DNA of 64,000 nucleotides from Bacteroidota bacterium (GTDB lineage: Bacteria; Bacteroidota; Ignavibacteria; Palsa-1295). The DNA is taken from contig JAFDZW010000001.1 in the NCBI GenBank assembly GCA_018266755.1, forward strand, positions 149,635 to 213,634. The letters are read 5' to 3'. Each line of letters begins with the position of its first letter. Position 1 is the first letter of the stretch. The notes beneath the pieces are model-generated. The model did not search any database and was not told the DNA's origin. It worked only from the letters and a program-made list of their open reading frames with translations. Both the position numbers and the translations under genes were made by a program. Below, one piece after another: positions 36,301 through 44,517 of this stretch.

Positions 36301-36883
36301 AGACTTGACGCAACGTGTGCGCGATTTGCAGGAATTCGGTTCCGAGCGCGTGAATTACGAGATCGTTTCTAACGGGGCGGAAGATCCGACAAAAGTAAAG
36401 TACGGTTTCCTGATCCTTGGCACGCATGGCGTCGTCTTAGGGCAAAGTGCATTCCGCTTTCACAAGAAGCCGGCGGGTAACGACTCCGATTCTACGAACG
36501 AGATCGAATTTGCTATCGCGGAGATGATGCAATATCTCAGTTTCGAACTCGATCTATATTGCCAAGCCGACCCATGCGATAACGACGAAGATCCGTATTC
36601 GCTTCGATCGACCGTCGTGCTTCCGTGCTGGCCCGAACGATTCCGTGACAAGACATTTCGTCAACTTGTCGAGAGGACGCTTCGGTCTGAATCGCCCGCT
36701 CATGTCGATATCCGTATTCGATGGGTAGGAGTTCTGGAGATGAAGCGCTTTGAAGACGTCTTCCAACCTTGGTTGAAGGAAATGTCGCAGACTGAGTTGC
36801 CATCGTATGAAGTCACGAATCCGCTTGTCGATGTGCTCAACACGTTGCAGACATGTGGTACGTGTCTTGACGAATGTGATTGA
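33392..36883 (+). CDS. Large baseplate wedge protein (Afp12-like)
   Basis: 1163 residues from the ATG at 33392 with GAAAGGA upstream. The N-terminal region MLWTDYNNSDPGISILEAVCYAITDLAYRTGF fits the Afp12-type family (DPGITLLE signature). Residues about 165-250 are a predicted coiled-coil insert (ITKRIDAL... VQRRIDALTQRAVDL). A proline/threonine-rich linker near 740-755 separates the second half. Cysteine clusters at 144-153 (CQCEQPHEDEC) and at the C-terminus (CGTCLDEC). With the preceding protein it should form the baseplate wedges. Confidence 0.85.
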   Translation: MADSIVLNKSNPLLPAEDYTGLRATGFDAIERLGHMLWTDYNNSDPGISILEAVCYAITDLAYRTGFAVKDILAPETLTPETWKQIFYTARQILPNNPLTIEDYRKLLIDVPGIRNAWLEPSKDYEVPVWVDYNRWDVRFDQDCQCEQPHEDECLGKLRLDPLMHGDLNICKENQATIDAITKRIDALTTHGDTLKEKYDTIAKENPNSEGPDGKPIPTKEMVEVQRRIDALTQRAVDLKAIVNKHVTPTNLDSKIVEFEGLYNVMIEYEEDVLDAGHRESVRQLAIDRLARHRNLCEDFLSVDAVEYEDFGIRASIELEETADPDQVLAEMFFELYRYFTPSVPRLTLEQMLERGYQVDEIFEGPALDHGWIDSTDLEATDLYRDIYLSDLLATIASISGVKGILYFHIVQTNAAVTDTLESARRFFAQWVERLQAERKVARIVPERSSVLMCKSREIYSYYSGRDDDRRPARMLKLFGDLKAAERSHDLTGHDTDLPIPVGENMQLQDYYPITYSLPMTYGVSERAGLPANASELRKVQALQLRGYLLFFEQMLFDYLVQLDHIRDLYTFDLTPKHTYFAAAVNQLAGLQEILMHGTHAPNQTSDQVAATFSHIVQGLVENQELFALRRNTFLDHMLARFGEDLSEYEGIVRSQWPNSDKRLIRDKSNILRDGHYYGISSGRSQGYNYASARYWDTENISGTERRAGRLLGFADVRRRSLVPTNIIVRDAAAETPTRSTAPASTPPPPKKEIVIVDSTAQGDPLLVSVPVLDGCCAESLLTDILTHASNKKFFVFRSERKQKSRATAGIVGTFWFELYNGTDPKTADLLATGKKYEKPEQRAEAFSRLEAIMAAINANEGMHLVEHILLRPKIDQVVGEDATVMPVSLLDICLDACDIAIGAGQNTDTIHYRKKITRIPAKLCYGLPPWQLEYMGFNSTTKLFDESVLFQKVPTDGTPMINLRFLRYEDLTQRVRDLQEFGSERVNYEIVSNGAEDPTKVKYGFLILGTHGVVLGQSAFRFHKKPAGNDSDSTNEIEFAIAEMMQYLSFELDLYCQADPCDNDEDPYSLRSTVVLPCWPERFRDKTFRQLVERTLRSESPAHVDIRIRWVGVLEMKRFEDVFQPWLKEMSQTELPSYEVTNPLVDVLNTLQTCGTCLDECD

Positions 36884-38313
36884 TGTCGTCCGAACAGATA
36901 CATACGATCCGGCGTATCCGCCTCGACACGACTTGTCGTGACGAGGAATGGGCATTGAATTTGAGCAGGCATTTCGCATCGTCGATCCAGCCGAGACTTA
37001 TCGAAGCAATCGACGAAGTGTGTAATGATGCAGTTGACGCAAGCGAGTTACTCGTTATCGATCGCCTTGAGCTCGATCTTGGCCTCGTGCGTCCTGATAG
37101 TATGGAGCGTGACTTATTGGTGCTTGTGCGTGAAAAACTTCGTGCCGAGTTGCAAATTCGTCGCAACGAACGCACGCTCGAGGAGCGACGTGAACTTCTA
37201 CATCAGTCGACGCTCGAAAACATTCTCTATGCATTAAAGACGGGCACGCTGCCCTGGTGGGCTGTATCAGACACATTCGATCTCAACGAGCAGATACTCC
37301 TACTCGACGCTCCCTCTCTTCAATGGCTTCTCAATGCGCTTCGTGAAACACAAGATGCTTCGTACGCCTGGGAGCGCATGGCGCTTCGGTGTAGCGACGA
37401 TGCAATTGCATTGATCGTGGGTAGCTCCTCAATATTGACATCGGCAGTACAGGCATTTTTTGAGCGTATTAATCAACTGAAGACGAGTTATACGGGAATA
37501 CTTGACAGTGTAGCTACTTCCAAACAAACAGTAGCTCGCGAGATCATTCGAGCTGGGGGCTCATTGCTTTCAGGGTCGGATACGAATTCGGCACTTGCTC
37601 GAATGATGATGAACTTGGTCGTTGCTGCTGTCGGTCAAGATATAGCCATCGCCGGTCCAGAAGGTGCATCGATAATCTCAACTATAGAAACGCTCTTTAG
37701 CCTCTCTGCCGGATCGCTTCAAGCTGTGTTATCACACACCGAAGAGCCTGTTCCGAGTATGAAGACGGATACCATTCTATCGAGTCCACAAGGTAGTACG
37801 GGTATCGACGCAATTGAGTCTCTCTCAACGAATACGGCCGGATTGGTGATTGCCGCGGTATACATTCCTATGTTCTTCGAGCGACACGGGTTCACAAGGA
37901 ACAACGAATTTGTATCCGGTGCGCATCGATTCGAAGCGGTACAGGCGCTTGGATATCTTTCGTATGGCAGAGGAGATGTCGAAGAGCACTTGCTCGTAAT
38001 GGAGAAGTTATGGTGCGGGCTGGATCTGCGCGAGCCAATCCCTCCGGGTGCGCCGATGACGAGCGAACGGTGCGCGCAGTGTGATGAGCTGTTGCACGCC
38101 ATCGTCGAGAATTGGTCAGTGCTCAAGAATACGTCGATTGCCGGATTGCGCGAGACATTTCTACGGCGTCCCGGCTTGCTTGAACGTCGTGAGCATTCAT
38201 GGCATCTTGTTGTCGAACGTCGTACAGTCGATGTACTGCTCGAACGCTTACCCTGGACCATATCACGCGTCACATTTCCCTGGACCAATCTCCCAATAGA
38301 GGTGGAATGGTAG
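36883..38313 (+). CDS. Contractile injection system tape-measure family protein
   Basis: 476 residues. The N-terminal 100 residues match the CIS tape-measure family: IHTIRRIRLDTTC, RLIEAIDEVCNDA, LLVIDRLELDLGLV, then helices. The rest is weakly conserved and mainly helical, with a C-terminal block (LVVERRTVDVLLERLPWTISRVTFPWT) also typical of the family. Proteins of this family are thought to set tube length, though this has not been shown for this one. The start overlaps the previous stop (TGATG). Confidence 0.8.
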   Translation: MSSEQIHTIRRIRLDTTCRDEEWALNLSRHFASSIQPRLIEAIDEVCNDAVDASELLVIDRLELDLGLVRPDSMERDLLVLVREKLRAELQIRRNERTLEERRELLHQSTLENILYALKTGTLPWWAVSDTFDLNEQILLLDAPSLQWLLNALRETQDASYAWERMALRCSDDAIALIVGSSSILTSAVQAFFERINQLKTSYTGILDSVATSKQTVAREIIRAGGSLLSGSDTNSALARMMMNLVVAAVGQDIAIAGPEGASIISTIETLFSLSAGSLQAVLSHTEEPVPSMKTDTILSSPQGSTGIDAIESLSTNTAGLVIAAVYIPMFFERHGFTRNNEFVSGAHRFEAVQALGYLSYGRGDVEEHLLVMEKLWCGLDLREPIPPGAPMTSERCAQCDELLHAIVENWSVLKNTSIAGLRETFLRRPGLLERREHSWHLVVERRTVDVLLERLPWTISRVTFPWTNLPIEVEW

Positions 38314-39801
38314 ATGACTGACGTACACGAACTGACCATTCGGGAGCCTGTCGTCGATCCGGTCGATGCGAATGCGGCGTGCATTGCGCGAGAGATCGGT
38401 TGGTTTTCCCAAGTCGTAAATCGTCGTCTTGCGAGCCATGAATCTTCAGTACACACGAATGGCCATGAGAGTACAGCCAAACAGTGGCTGACGCATAAGA
38501 CACATTCGTCGAACGGTTCTGCCAGCCATGTATCGACCGAAGCACCGCCTTCCGTTTCGTCGGTACCGTTTACCATGCCCGAACCGCCGGATCTGCGCGG
38601 AGATCAGTCGGTGTATGCACAACTGGTGCAATATTACGAGTTCACACCGACCGAACGCATCATACTTATGCTGGCGATTATTCCGCATGTGCAGCCGCAT
38701 TTACTCGATGTATTTCTGTCGGTCAATACTGCGACCGGCCGGGGATACAGCGAATTCGGCGGGCTCAAAGGAGTGCGCCACGGCGGATTTTTACCGACGA
38801 TTGAAACAGCGCTCTTCATTGCGACCGGCAACGATCTTTCGGAGCGATTTCGGATGCATCGTCTCTTCGAGCCGTCGCATGTTTTCTCAGCGCATTCGAT
38901 TCTCTCATTCGATACTGCCGGATCGTCGGAACCGTCGTTTAGTAGCGGCATTGCTCTTTCGGAAGAGTATGTCGATTTCTTTACGACCGGCAACGTTCGC
39001 AAGCCGCAATTCAGCATGGAATTTCCGGCCAAGCAGTTGACCACAGCGTATGAATGGTCGGATCTGATCGTCGATGAATATACGATGCGTCAACTTGAGC
39101 AGATCCGCACATGGCTTGAACATGGTCGGACGCTCTATGAGGACTGGGGAATGCATACAAAACTTTCACCCGGCTTCAAAGCATTGTTCTTTGGCCCCCC
39201 GGGAACGGGCAAAACACTAACGGCGGCATTGCTCGGGAAATACTTCCAGCTCGATGTGTACCGCATCGATCTGTCGATGGTCGTTTCGAAGTATATCGGA
39301 GAAACCGAGAAAAATCTCGAAAAAGTATTTCGTAAGGCAGAAAACAAGCGGTGGATTTTATTCTTCGACGAAGCCGATGCACTCTTCGGTGCCCGCACGG
39401 CCATTTCGGATTCCCACGACAAATATGCGAATCAGGAGATTGCATATCTGTTGCAACGGCTCGAAGATTACCCGGGTCTTGTGATTCTTGCGTCGAACAT
39501 GCGCAATAATGTGGACGAAGCATTCACTCGCCGCTTGCAGGCCGTGATCAATTTTCCGAAGCCCCAGTTCAATGAGCGTGTGCGCTTGTGGCAGAATGCG
39601 TTCAGTCCGCTGTCGCAGCCGCCGGGGCCGGAAGAGATACGTCGAATCGGACAGCAGTATGAGATATCGGGAGGTGCGATCATGAACGTCGCGCGATTCG
39701 CATCGCTCGAAGCGCTTAAACGTAGTGAAGTGACCATTACTGTTGACGATATCATCGAAGGCATAAAGAACGAATATCGAAAAGAGGGAAAGATCGCATG
39801 A
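38314..39801 (+). CDS. AAA+ ATPase of the contractile injection system (Afp15-like)
   Basis: 495 residues. The N-terminal 220 residues are family-specific; the AAA+ core has Walker A GPPGTGKT (294-301), Walker B ILFFDEAD, and the sensor/arginine region SNMRNNVDEAFTRRL. Nearly every eCIS locus has such a gene. It is thought to assist assembly or cargo loading and not to be part of the finished particle. The two cargo-like genes follow immediately. Confidence 0.92.
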   Translation: MTDVHELTIREPVVDPVDANAACIAREIGWFSQVVNRRLASHESSVHTNGHESTAKQWLTHKTHSSNGSASHVSTEAPPSVSSVPFTMPEPPDLRGDQSVYAQLVQYYEFTPTERIILMLAIIPHVQPHLLDVFLSVNTATGRGYSEFGGLKGVRHGGFLPTIETALFIATGNDLSERFRMHRLFEPSHVFSAHSILSFDTAGSSEPSFSSGIALSEEYVDFFTTGNVRKPQFSMEFPAKQLTTAYEWSDLIVDEYTMRQLEQIRTWLEHGRTLYEDWGMHTKLSPGFKALFFGPPGTGKTLTAALLGKYFQLDVYRIDLSMVVSKYIGETEKNLEKVFRKAENKRWILFFDEADALFGARTAISDSHDKYANQEIAYLLQRLEDYPGLVILASNMRNNVDEAFTRRLQAVINFPKPQFNERVRLWQNAFSPLSQPPGPEEIRRIGQQYEISGGAIMNVARFASLEALKRSEVTITVDDIIEGIKNEYRKEGKIA

Positions 39802-39829
39802 CCGATGGGTCGATCTGGCAGGAAGGGAT

Positions 39830-40909
39830 ATGACAATGCACACACAATCGAAGCACGGCGAACAGGATACAAGACGGACACCGACGAGCTCGGCTTCGGC
39901 GACTCGCATCCAACGAAAGATGATACTCGGTTCGACAAACGATCCGGCGGAACATGAAGCCGATGCGATGGCGAATCACGTCATGCGCATGCCCTCCCCA
40001 GCGCTGATCCAGCGCAAGTGTGCTGCGTGCGAGGAAGAAGACACGCACATCCATCGAAAGGCAGATGGAGATGGAGTTGCGGTGACCGATGCTATTGCGA
40101 GCCGCATCCAACAGCGTGCGGGCGGCGGGTCGACGTTGCCCGGCGCGACACAGAGTTTTATGGAGAGTCGGTTCGCAACAGACTTCTCCAGCGTGCGTGT
40201 CCACAATGATAGCGAAGCACAGCATCTCACCCGGGATCTGAATGCACAGGCGTTTACAATCGGGAATAATATTTACTTCGGTGCAGGGAAGTATTCGCCC
40301 GAGACCACAAGCGGTCAGCATCTGCTGGCACACGAATTGACACACACCCTGCAACAGAGTTCAAATATTGTCGCAAAACGCATCCAGCGTGCCGGATTCG
40401 GCGACCTACATCTGGCAGAATCAAAAGCTAACCAGCCCCAGCAGTCACAAGCTAATCAGTCGGACGGAAAAGCGTGTCCTGTACAAATGACGGGTACTCT
40501 CAGTAAGGTTTCGTGGGGAGAAACGAGTGGTATCTATCCTACAAAAGATAATAGGTATACTCCGGAAAAATGGGATCCTCAAAAAACCTGTGACCTCCTG
40601 CGTGCGCGTGGTGCTGTCAATGCTGTAGGAGCTCGGGGGCAAAAAGTGCATGAAGCCTCACCAGGTTCAAGTGTGATCGAGTTGAAGTTGAAACCATATC
40701 ATTTTACCGAGAATTTTCCATCTCTCGATCCTGAGATCGCTGATAATGCGGTAAAATGGTTTTATCTCTCTCCGTTATCCTCACTTCCACAACACCCGAC
40801 AATGAGTATGCTGACAAGCGTGAAATCATACGGAGCGTTTTATAATAATGGTGGGGGGGATGTTCCAGCGGGAGACATTTATATCCATTTCTATAAGAAA
40901 AAGGTGTGA
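39830..40909 (+). CDS. DUF4157 (eCIS core domain) cargo protein with unknown C-terminal domain
   Basis: 359 residues, with AGGAAGGG just before the ATG. The N-terminus has the family motif DPAEHEADAMANHVMRMP and a CAACEEED element. The DUF4157 core follows (about 95-180): MESRFATDFSSVRVH, then LLAHELTHTLQQ with an HExxH zinc-binding pattern. DUF4157 proteins are closely tied to eCIS loci, and several are known or proposed payloads. The last 150 residues (from about KACPVQMTGTL; YTPEKWDPQKTCDLLRARGAV) match nothing I recognise and would be the effector part. Confidence 0.8.
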   Translation: MTMHTQSKHGEQDTRRTPTSSASATRIQRKMILGSTNDPAEHEADAMANHVMRMPSPALIQRKCAACEEEDTHIHRKADGDGVAVTDAIASRIQQRAGGGSTLPGATQSFMESRFATDFSSVRVHNDSEAQHLTRDLNAQAFTIGNNIYFGAGKYSPETTSGQHLLAHELTHTLQQSSNIVAKRIQRAGFGDLHLAESKANQPQQSQANQSDGKACPVQMTGTLSKVSWGETSGIYPTKDNRYTPEKWDPQKTCDLLRARGAVNAVGARGQKVHEASPGSSVIELKLKPYHFTENFPSLDPEIADNAVKWFYLSPLSSLPQHPTMSMLTSVKSYGAFYNNGGGDVPAGDIYIHFYKKKV

Positions 40910-41198
40910 TGACCGATAGCGATGTTACCCTGTATATATAGTACGTTGAAGTTGTGTATCGATGGCGTCGACACAGAAAAAACGTGCGCAAGAACGAGGT
41001 GCCCTATGGAAGCGCGCTGCGGGGTAGATTCGCCAATAGCTGCAACTCTTACCCCATCTTCCGTCCGCCGCGTACGATCATAAGCGCTGATATCAATTCT
41101 TAAAATGAAGACGAACAAAGAGAGTCGCACATACGCGCACACGTGTAAATGCAATTGATGCGATGATCATGCGCTTCTGATAATCCTGTACTGCCTGA
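40910..41198. other. Gap between the two cargo genes
   Basis: A 289-bp spacer with no convincing gene on either strand; TGTATATATAGTACG near 40931 is A+T-rich and could be part of a promoter for the second cargo gene. No hairpin terminator was seen. The longer spacing is unlike the rest of the eCIS operon, so the last gene may be transcribed separately. Confidence 0.4.
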
Positions 41199-44100
41199 AT
41201 GTCCAAAGACCACTCACACTCTATACAAGCTACCTCTGTGCCGAAGGCTTCAGCCGCATCGGTGCAATCGGCTTCGCCACTCCGCATCTCGGATGTGAAT
41301 CATCCGCTCGAACGCGAAGCTGATCTCACGGCATCGAGAGTGATGCGAATGCCTACGCCCGATTTCGTTCAGCGCAAATGCACTATATGCGACGAAGACG
41401 ATCGACGCGCGCAGCGACAGGCTGACGGAACTACAAACTCGTCATCCACACAAACGTCTGGCGGCGGAGAAGCGATTGTGAGCCAATCGGTCGCACATCG
41501 TATCAGTGCATCTCGCGGCGGCGGTTCTGGACTCCCGCAACCGACAAAGAGTTTTATGGAATTCAGATTCGGCGAAGATTTTTCTGCCGTCAAAGTACAC
41601 ACCGGTCCAGAAGCCTCTCAACTCTCAAGGGCACTTGGAGCTAACGCATTTACCGTGGGCTCGGATTTTTTTTTCGGTGCGAATAAGTTCGAACAGCATA
41701 CACATCAAGGGCAGCATCTTCTTGCGCATGAATTGACGCACACGCTACAGCAAACGGGAGGATCCTCGGTTCAACGGAAAACTATAACCGCCAAAGAGCC
41801 GATGATCATGCGCGATAGTGCAAAAACCGCCGGCACTGCGCCTATCACTGGCGATAATGTGATCACATTCGGTGCGACAACTGCCGACGGCGGCTTCGGC
41901 TCGAAGGTGACTGTTAGTCGTCTAACGAAGACCGTTACCGGAGGTTCGAAACCGACCGTCACAAACTCGAAGTGGGATATCCTTCGTCAACGAAAGAATG
42001 TGAATGATTCGGGCGGCGCCAAAACGGCCGGTGGTACAACATATTATGTTCGAGGACATTTACTCAACGGTGTGCTCGGTGGTACGGGGGCAGATTGGCA
42101 AAACCTAACACCGCTTACACAGAATGCCAATAATTGGGGCGAAGAGTCGCATTTGCGTGCGTTCGAGGTCCCGGTCAAGACGGCTGTCCTTGATCAAGGC
42201 CAAGCGGTCGATTTTAGCGTCGAAGCGAAATACGAACAGCGACCTGCACTCGAGAGCCAAATCACTGCTCGAAGTCAAGCCGTTCCTGCGAACGATCCAC
42301 AACTTGCAGTCATGAAAGCCGAGCGTGCCGTTCCGACGAAACTCGAATGTACCGCCGTCAACTCGGATACAAAGGCTTCAATCGTTGCAAACCCCGTTAT
42401 AATAGATAATGCAATCGATACCGATCCTGCTTCGTACTTTTTATCGACGAATGCCTCATCGGTCGTCGCTCAGCAGAATGACGCCCTCAAAGCGGATCTG
42501 GCAGAGTACCCAATATCCGTCGCCGAAAAGCCGCTGGTGCTCTATGTCAGTAAGTCGAAGCCTGCTGGTGCGAAGAGTTGGGTCGATCAGATCCTTGAGT
42601 CGCCAGTCGCCGAAAATCAGGCGGTCGCGAAAGCCGTTGCGGGCTTGACACTCGTCCGTCTCGACCGATCGAAGTCGGTGCATCACGTCATTGCCAGGTT
42701 CGACCCAGCCAATGAGGGGCCGCCAGTGACGACTTCCAGTCCGGTGGAAGTCATGCTGGATGTTGTTTCAGGCACACTGAAACTCTCGGCATCTAAGCTC
42801 AGCGTGCCAATCGACTACCCATATTTGAGCCCCGGTAAGTTTACGAAGTTTATGCTTGAGCCGGACGGTTTGGCGGGAGAAGGAATAATACATCCGTCGA
42901 TCCCGCTTTTTGGAGATCTCACCGTTGCGTTCGGACCGTCGAGACTTGCAGTGACAAAGGGACTCGGACTTGCGGGCAAAAAATCCCCGATCCCCAACTT
43001 CCGTATTACGAAAGACGAGCTTGCTCTTGAACTTGCACCGGAATTTAAGCCGTCCGGTACCATCGAGTTTGCTCTCGGGCCCGAGGCAACCCCGTATGCC
43101 ACCGGCTCGGTTACTGCTACCGTAGAGAACAATGAATTCGTTGCCAAAGGTACACTTCATGCAAATATTCCCGGTCTTAGTGCAGCCGATGGCGAAGTTA
43201 AGTACTCGAAATCTGGTGGATGGACCGGCTCCATTGCGATTGCAACGAGCAGTATTCCAAATACACGGGACGTACACGCAACAGTATCGATCGGCCCGAA
43301 CGGTTTAGCTGCGGAAGGTGGATTGTCAATCGTGCTTCCAGGGGATGGCAATACGGTCTCGATGTCGCTGGTATATAAGGATCAGAAATTTGTCCTCGCC
43401 GGGTCGGGACAATTGAAGATCCCGGTTAGCGGGGTTGATCCGGTTCAGTTATCGTTCGAGCATGACGGGACACATCTCAACGGTTCTGGAAAGACCGGCA
43501 TCACGATCAATGGACTAAAGGGTACGATTTCGATTACCTATAATGACGGTAAGATCAGCGGGGAAGGTACGATCACGTTCGCAAAGGGGAAGGCCGCCGG
43601 TAGTCTGAGTGTCAAACTAAGTGAAGAAAATAAACTTTCTGGCGAAGGGTCGATGACCTATCAGATTACCGATAACCTTCAGGCGAAGGCTGGGATTATT
43701 CTCAAAGAAGATAAGTCCGTTCGGGTCAAAGGAGCGCTCGAAGTCACGAAACCCATCGAACTGTTTGCCGCACGGGCTGGTCAACAGACACTCTTACACA
43801 TTCCGACTATTAAGATTCCGATCCCCGGGGCGTCGATCGGGCCTGTTGGATTGGTAATCACGATCGATGGTGGGATAGGGATCCATTACTCGGTCGGACC
43901 GGGCCAATTACGCAACACCAAGATCGAGGCGGCATTCAATCCGCTTGATGATAAGCCGGACGTCGACGTGATCATTGGAACACAGTTATATGTCGGTGCA
44001 CGAGCCGGGATCGGTGGCTCGATCCGTGGTGCCCTTGCGATCGATGTGTGGGTTGCCTCCGTTTCCGGCGGATTGACCCTTGGGGCTCAAGCCGACCTTA

Positions 44101-44429
44101 GTGGCTCTGCCAGCGCAGATCTTCAACTCCATTACACAAAGAATCACATCGAGTTCGATGCCATCGGCCGAATCAATGCGGGGCTTATTCTTGGACTATC
44201 GATCGACGGGGATGTGACGGCAACGGCTCTGACCAAAGAGTGGAAAAAGGTATGGAGACTTGCAGGATATCAATATGACACCGGCTTGCAGTTTGGGCTG
44301 GAAGCGCCACTGCACTACGCGAGTGATAAGTCCTTCCGACCACCGTCGGTATCGGATATTAAATGGACAATCCCAAAACTTGATCCGGCAACCATACTGA
44401 AAGACGCAATAGCAAAAGCAGGGGGATAA
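41199..44429 (+). CDS. DUF4157 cargo protein with nuclease-like motif and long beta-repeat tail
   Basis: 1076 residues. Residues 35-60 carry LEREADLTASRVMRMP and CTICDEDD; the DUF4157 core with LLAHELTHTLQQ ends near residue 190. Next, about 220-360, a region with TYYVRGHLLNGVLGG (H287) and QNLTPLTQNANN (N302) resembles the His-Asn core of DNA/RNA non-specific endonucleases (RGH...N...N). From about 520 onward there are repeating strand-rich units (GTLHANIPGLSA, GGLSIVLPGDG, GSGKTGITINGLKGTISITYNDG, GEGTITFAKGKAAG) and then a glycine-rich hydrophobic part. Most likely an eCIS payload; nuclease activity is inferred from the short motif only. Confidence 0.72.
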   Translation: MSKDHSHSIQATSVPKASAASVQSASPLRISDVNHPLEREADLTASRVMRMPTPDFVQRKCTICDEDDRRAQRQADGTTNSSSTQTSGGGEAIVSQSVAHRISASRGGGSGLPQPTKSFMEFRFGEDFSAVKVHTGPEASQLSRALGANAFTVGSDFFFGANKFEQHTHQGQHLLAHELTHTLQQTGGSSVQRKTITAKEPMIMRDSAKTAGTAPITGDNVITFGATTADGGFGSKVTVSRLTKTVTGGSKPTVTNSKWDILRQRKNVNDSGGAKTAGGTTYYVRGHLLNGVLGGTGADWQNLTPLTQNANNWGEESHLRAFEVPVKTAVLDQGQAVDFSVEAKYEQRPALESQITARSQAVPANDPQLAVMKAERAVPTKLECTAVNSDTKASIVANPVIIDNAIDTDPASYFLSTNASSVVAQQNDALKADLAEYPISVAEKPLVLYVSKSKPAGAKSWVDQILESPVAENQAVAKAVAGLTLVRLDRSKSVHHVIARFDPANEGPPVTTSSPVEVMLDVVSGTLKLSASKLSVPIDYPYLSPGKFTKFMLEPDGLAGEGIIHPSIPLFGDLTVAFGPSRLAVTKGLGLAGKKSPIPNFRITKDELALELAPEFKPSGTIEFALGPEATPYATGSVTATVENNEFVAKGTLHANIPGLSAADGEVKYSKSGGWTGSIAIATSSIPNTRDVHATVSIGPNGLAAEGGLSIVLPGDGNTVSMSLVYKDQKFVLAGSGQLKIPVSGVDPVQLSFEHDGTHLNGSGKTGITINGLKGTISITYNDGKISGEGTITFAKGKAAGSLSVKLSEENKLSGEGSMTYQITDNLQAKAGIILKEDKSVRVKGALEVTKPIELFAARAGQQTLLHIPTIKIPIPGASIGPVGLVITIDGGIGIHYSVGPGQLRNTKIEAAFNPLDDKPDVDVIIGTQLYVGARAGIGGSIRGALAIDVWVASVSGGLTLGAQADLSGSASADLQLHYTKNHIEFDAIGRINAGLILGLSIDGDVTATALTKEWKKVWRLAGYQYDTGLQFGLEAPLHYASDKSFRPPSVSDIKWTIPKLDPATILKDAIAKAGG

Positions 44430-44517
44430 ACCGGATATCGACTGCGAGACATCTCATGACGCAACACACCTCCCGTGGAAGTTGTTACGGTACGCATCGA
44501 ATAGACTTCCGTCAATA

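Noticed and set aside
21054-44429. Prophage
   Set aside because: Tail genes only; no capsid, portal, terminase, lysis or integrase genes, and DUF4255, DUF5908, DUF4157 and AAA+ genes point to an eCIS.
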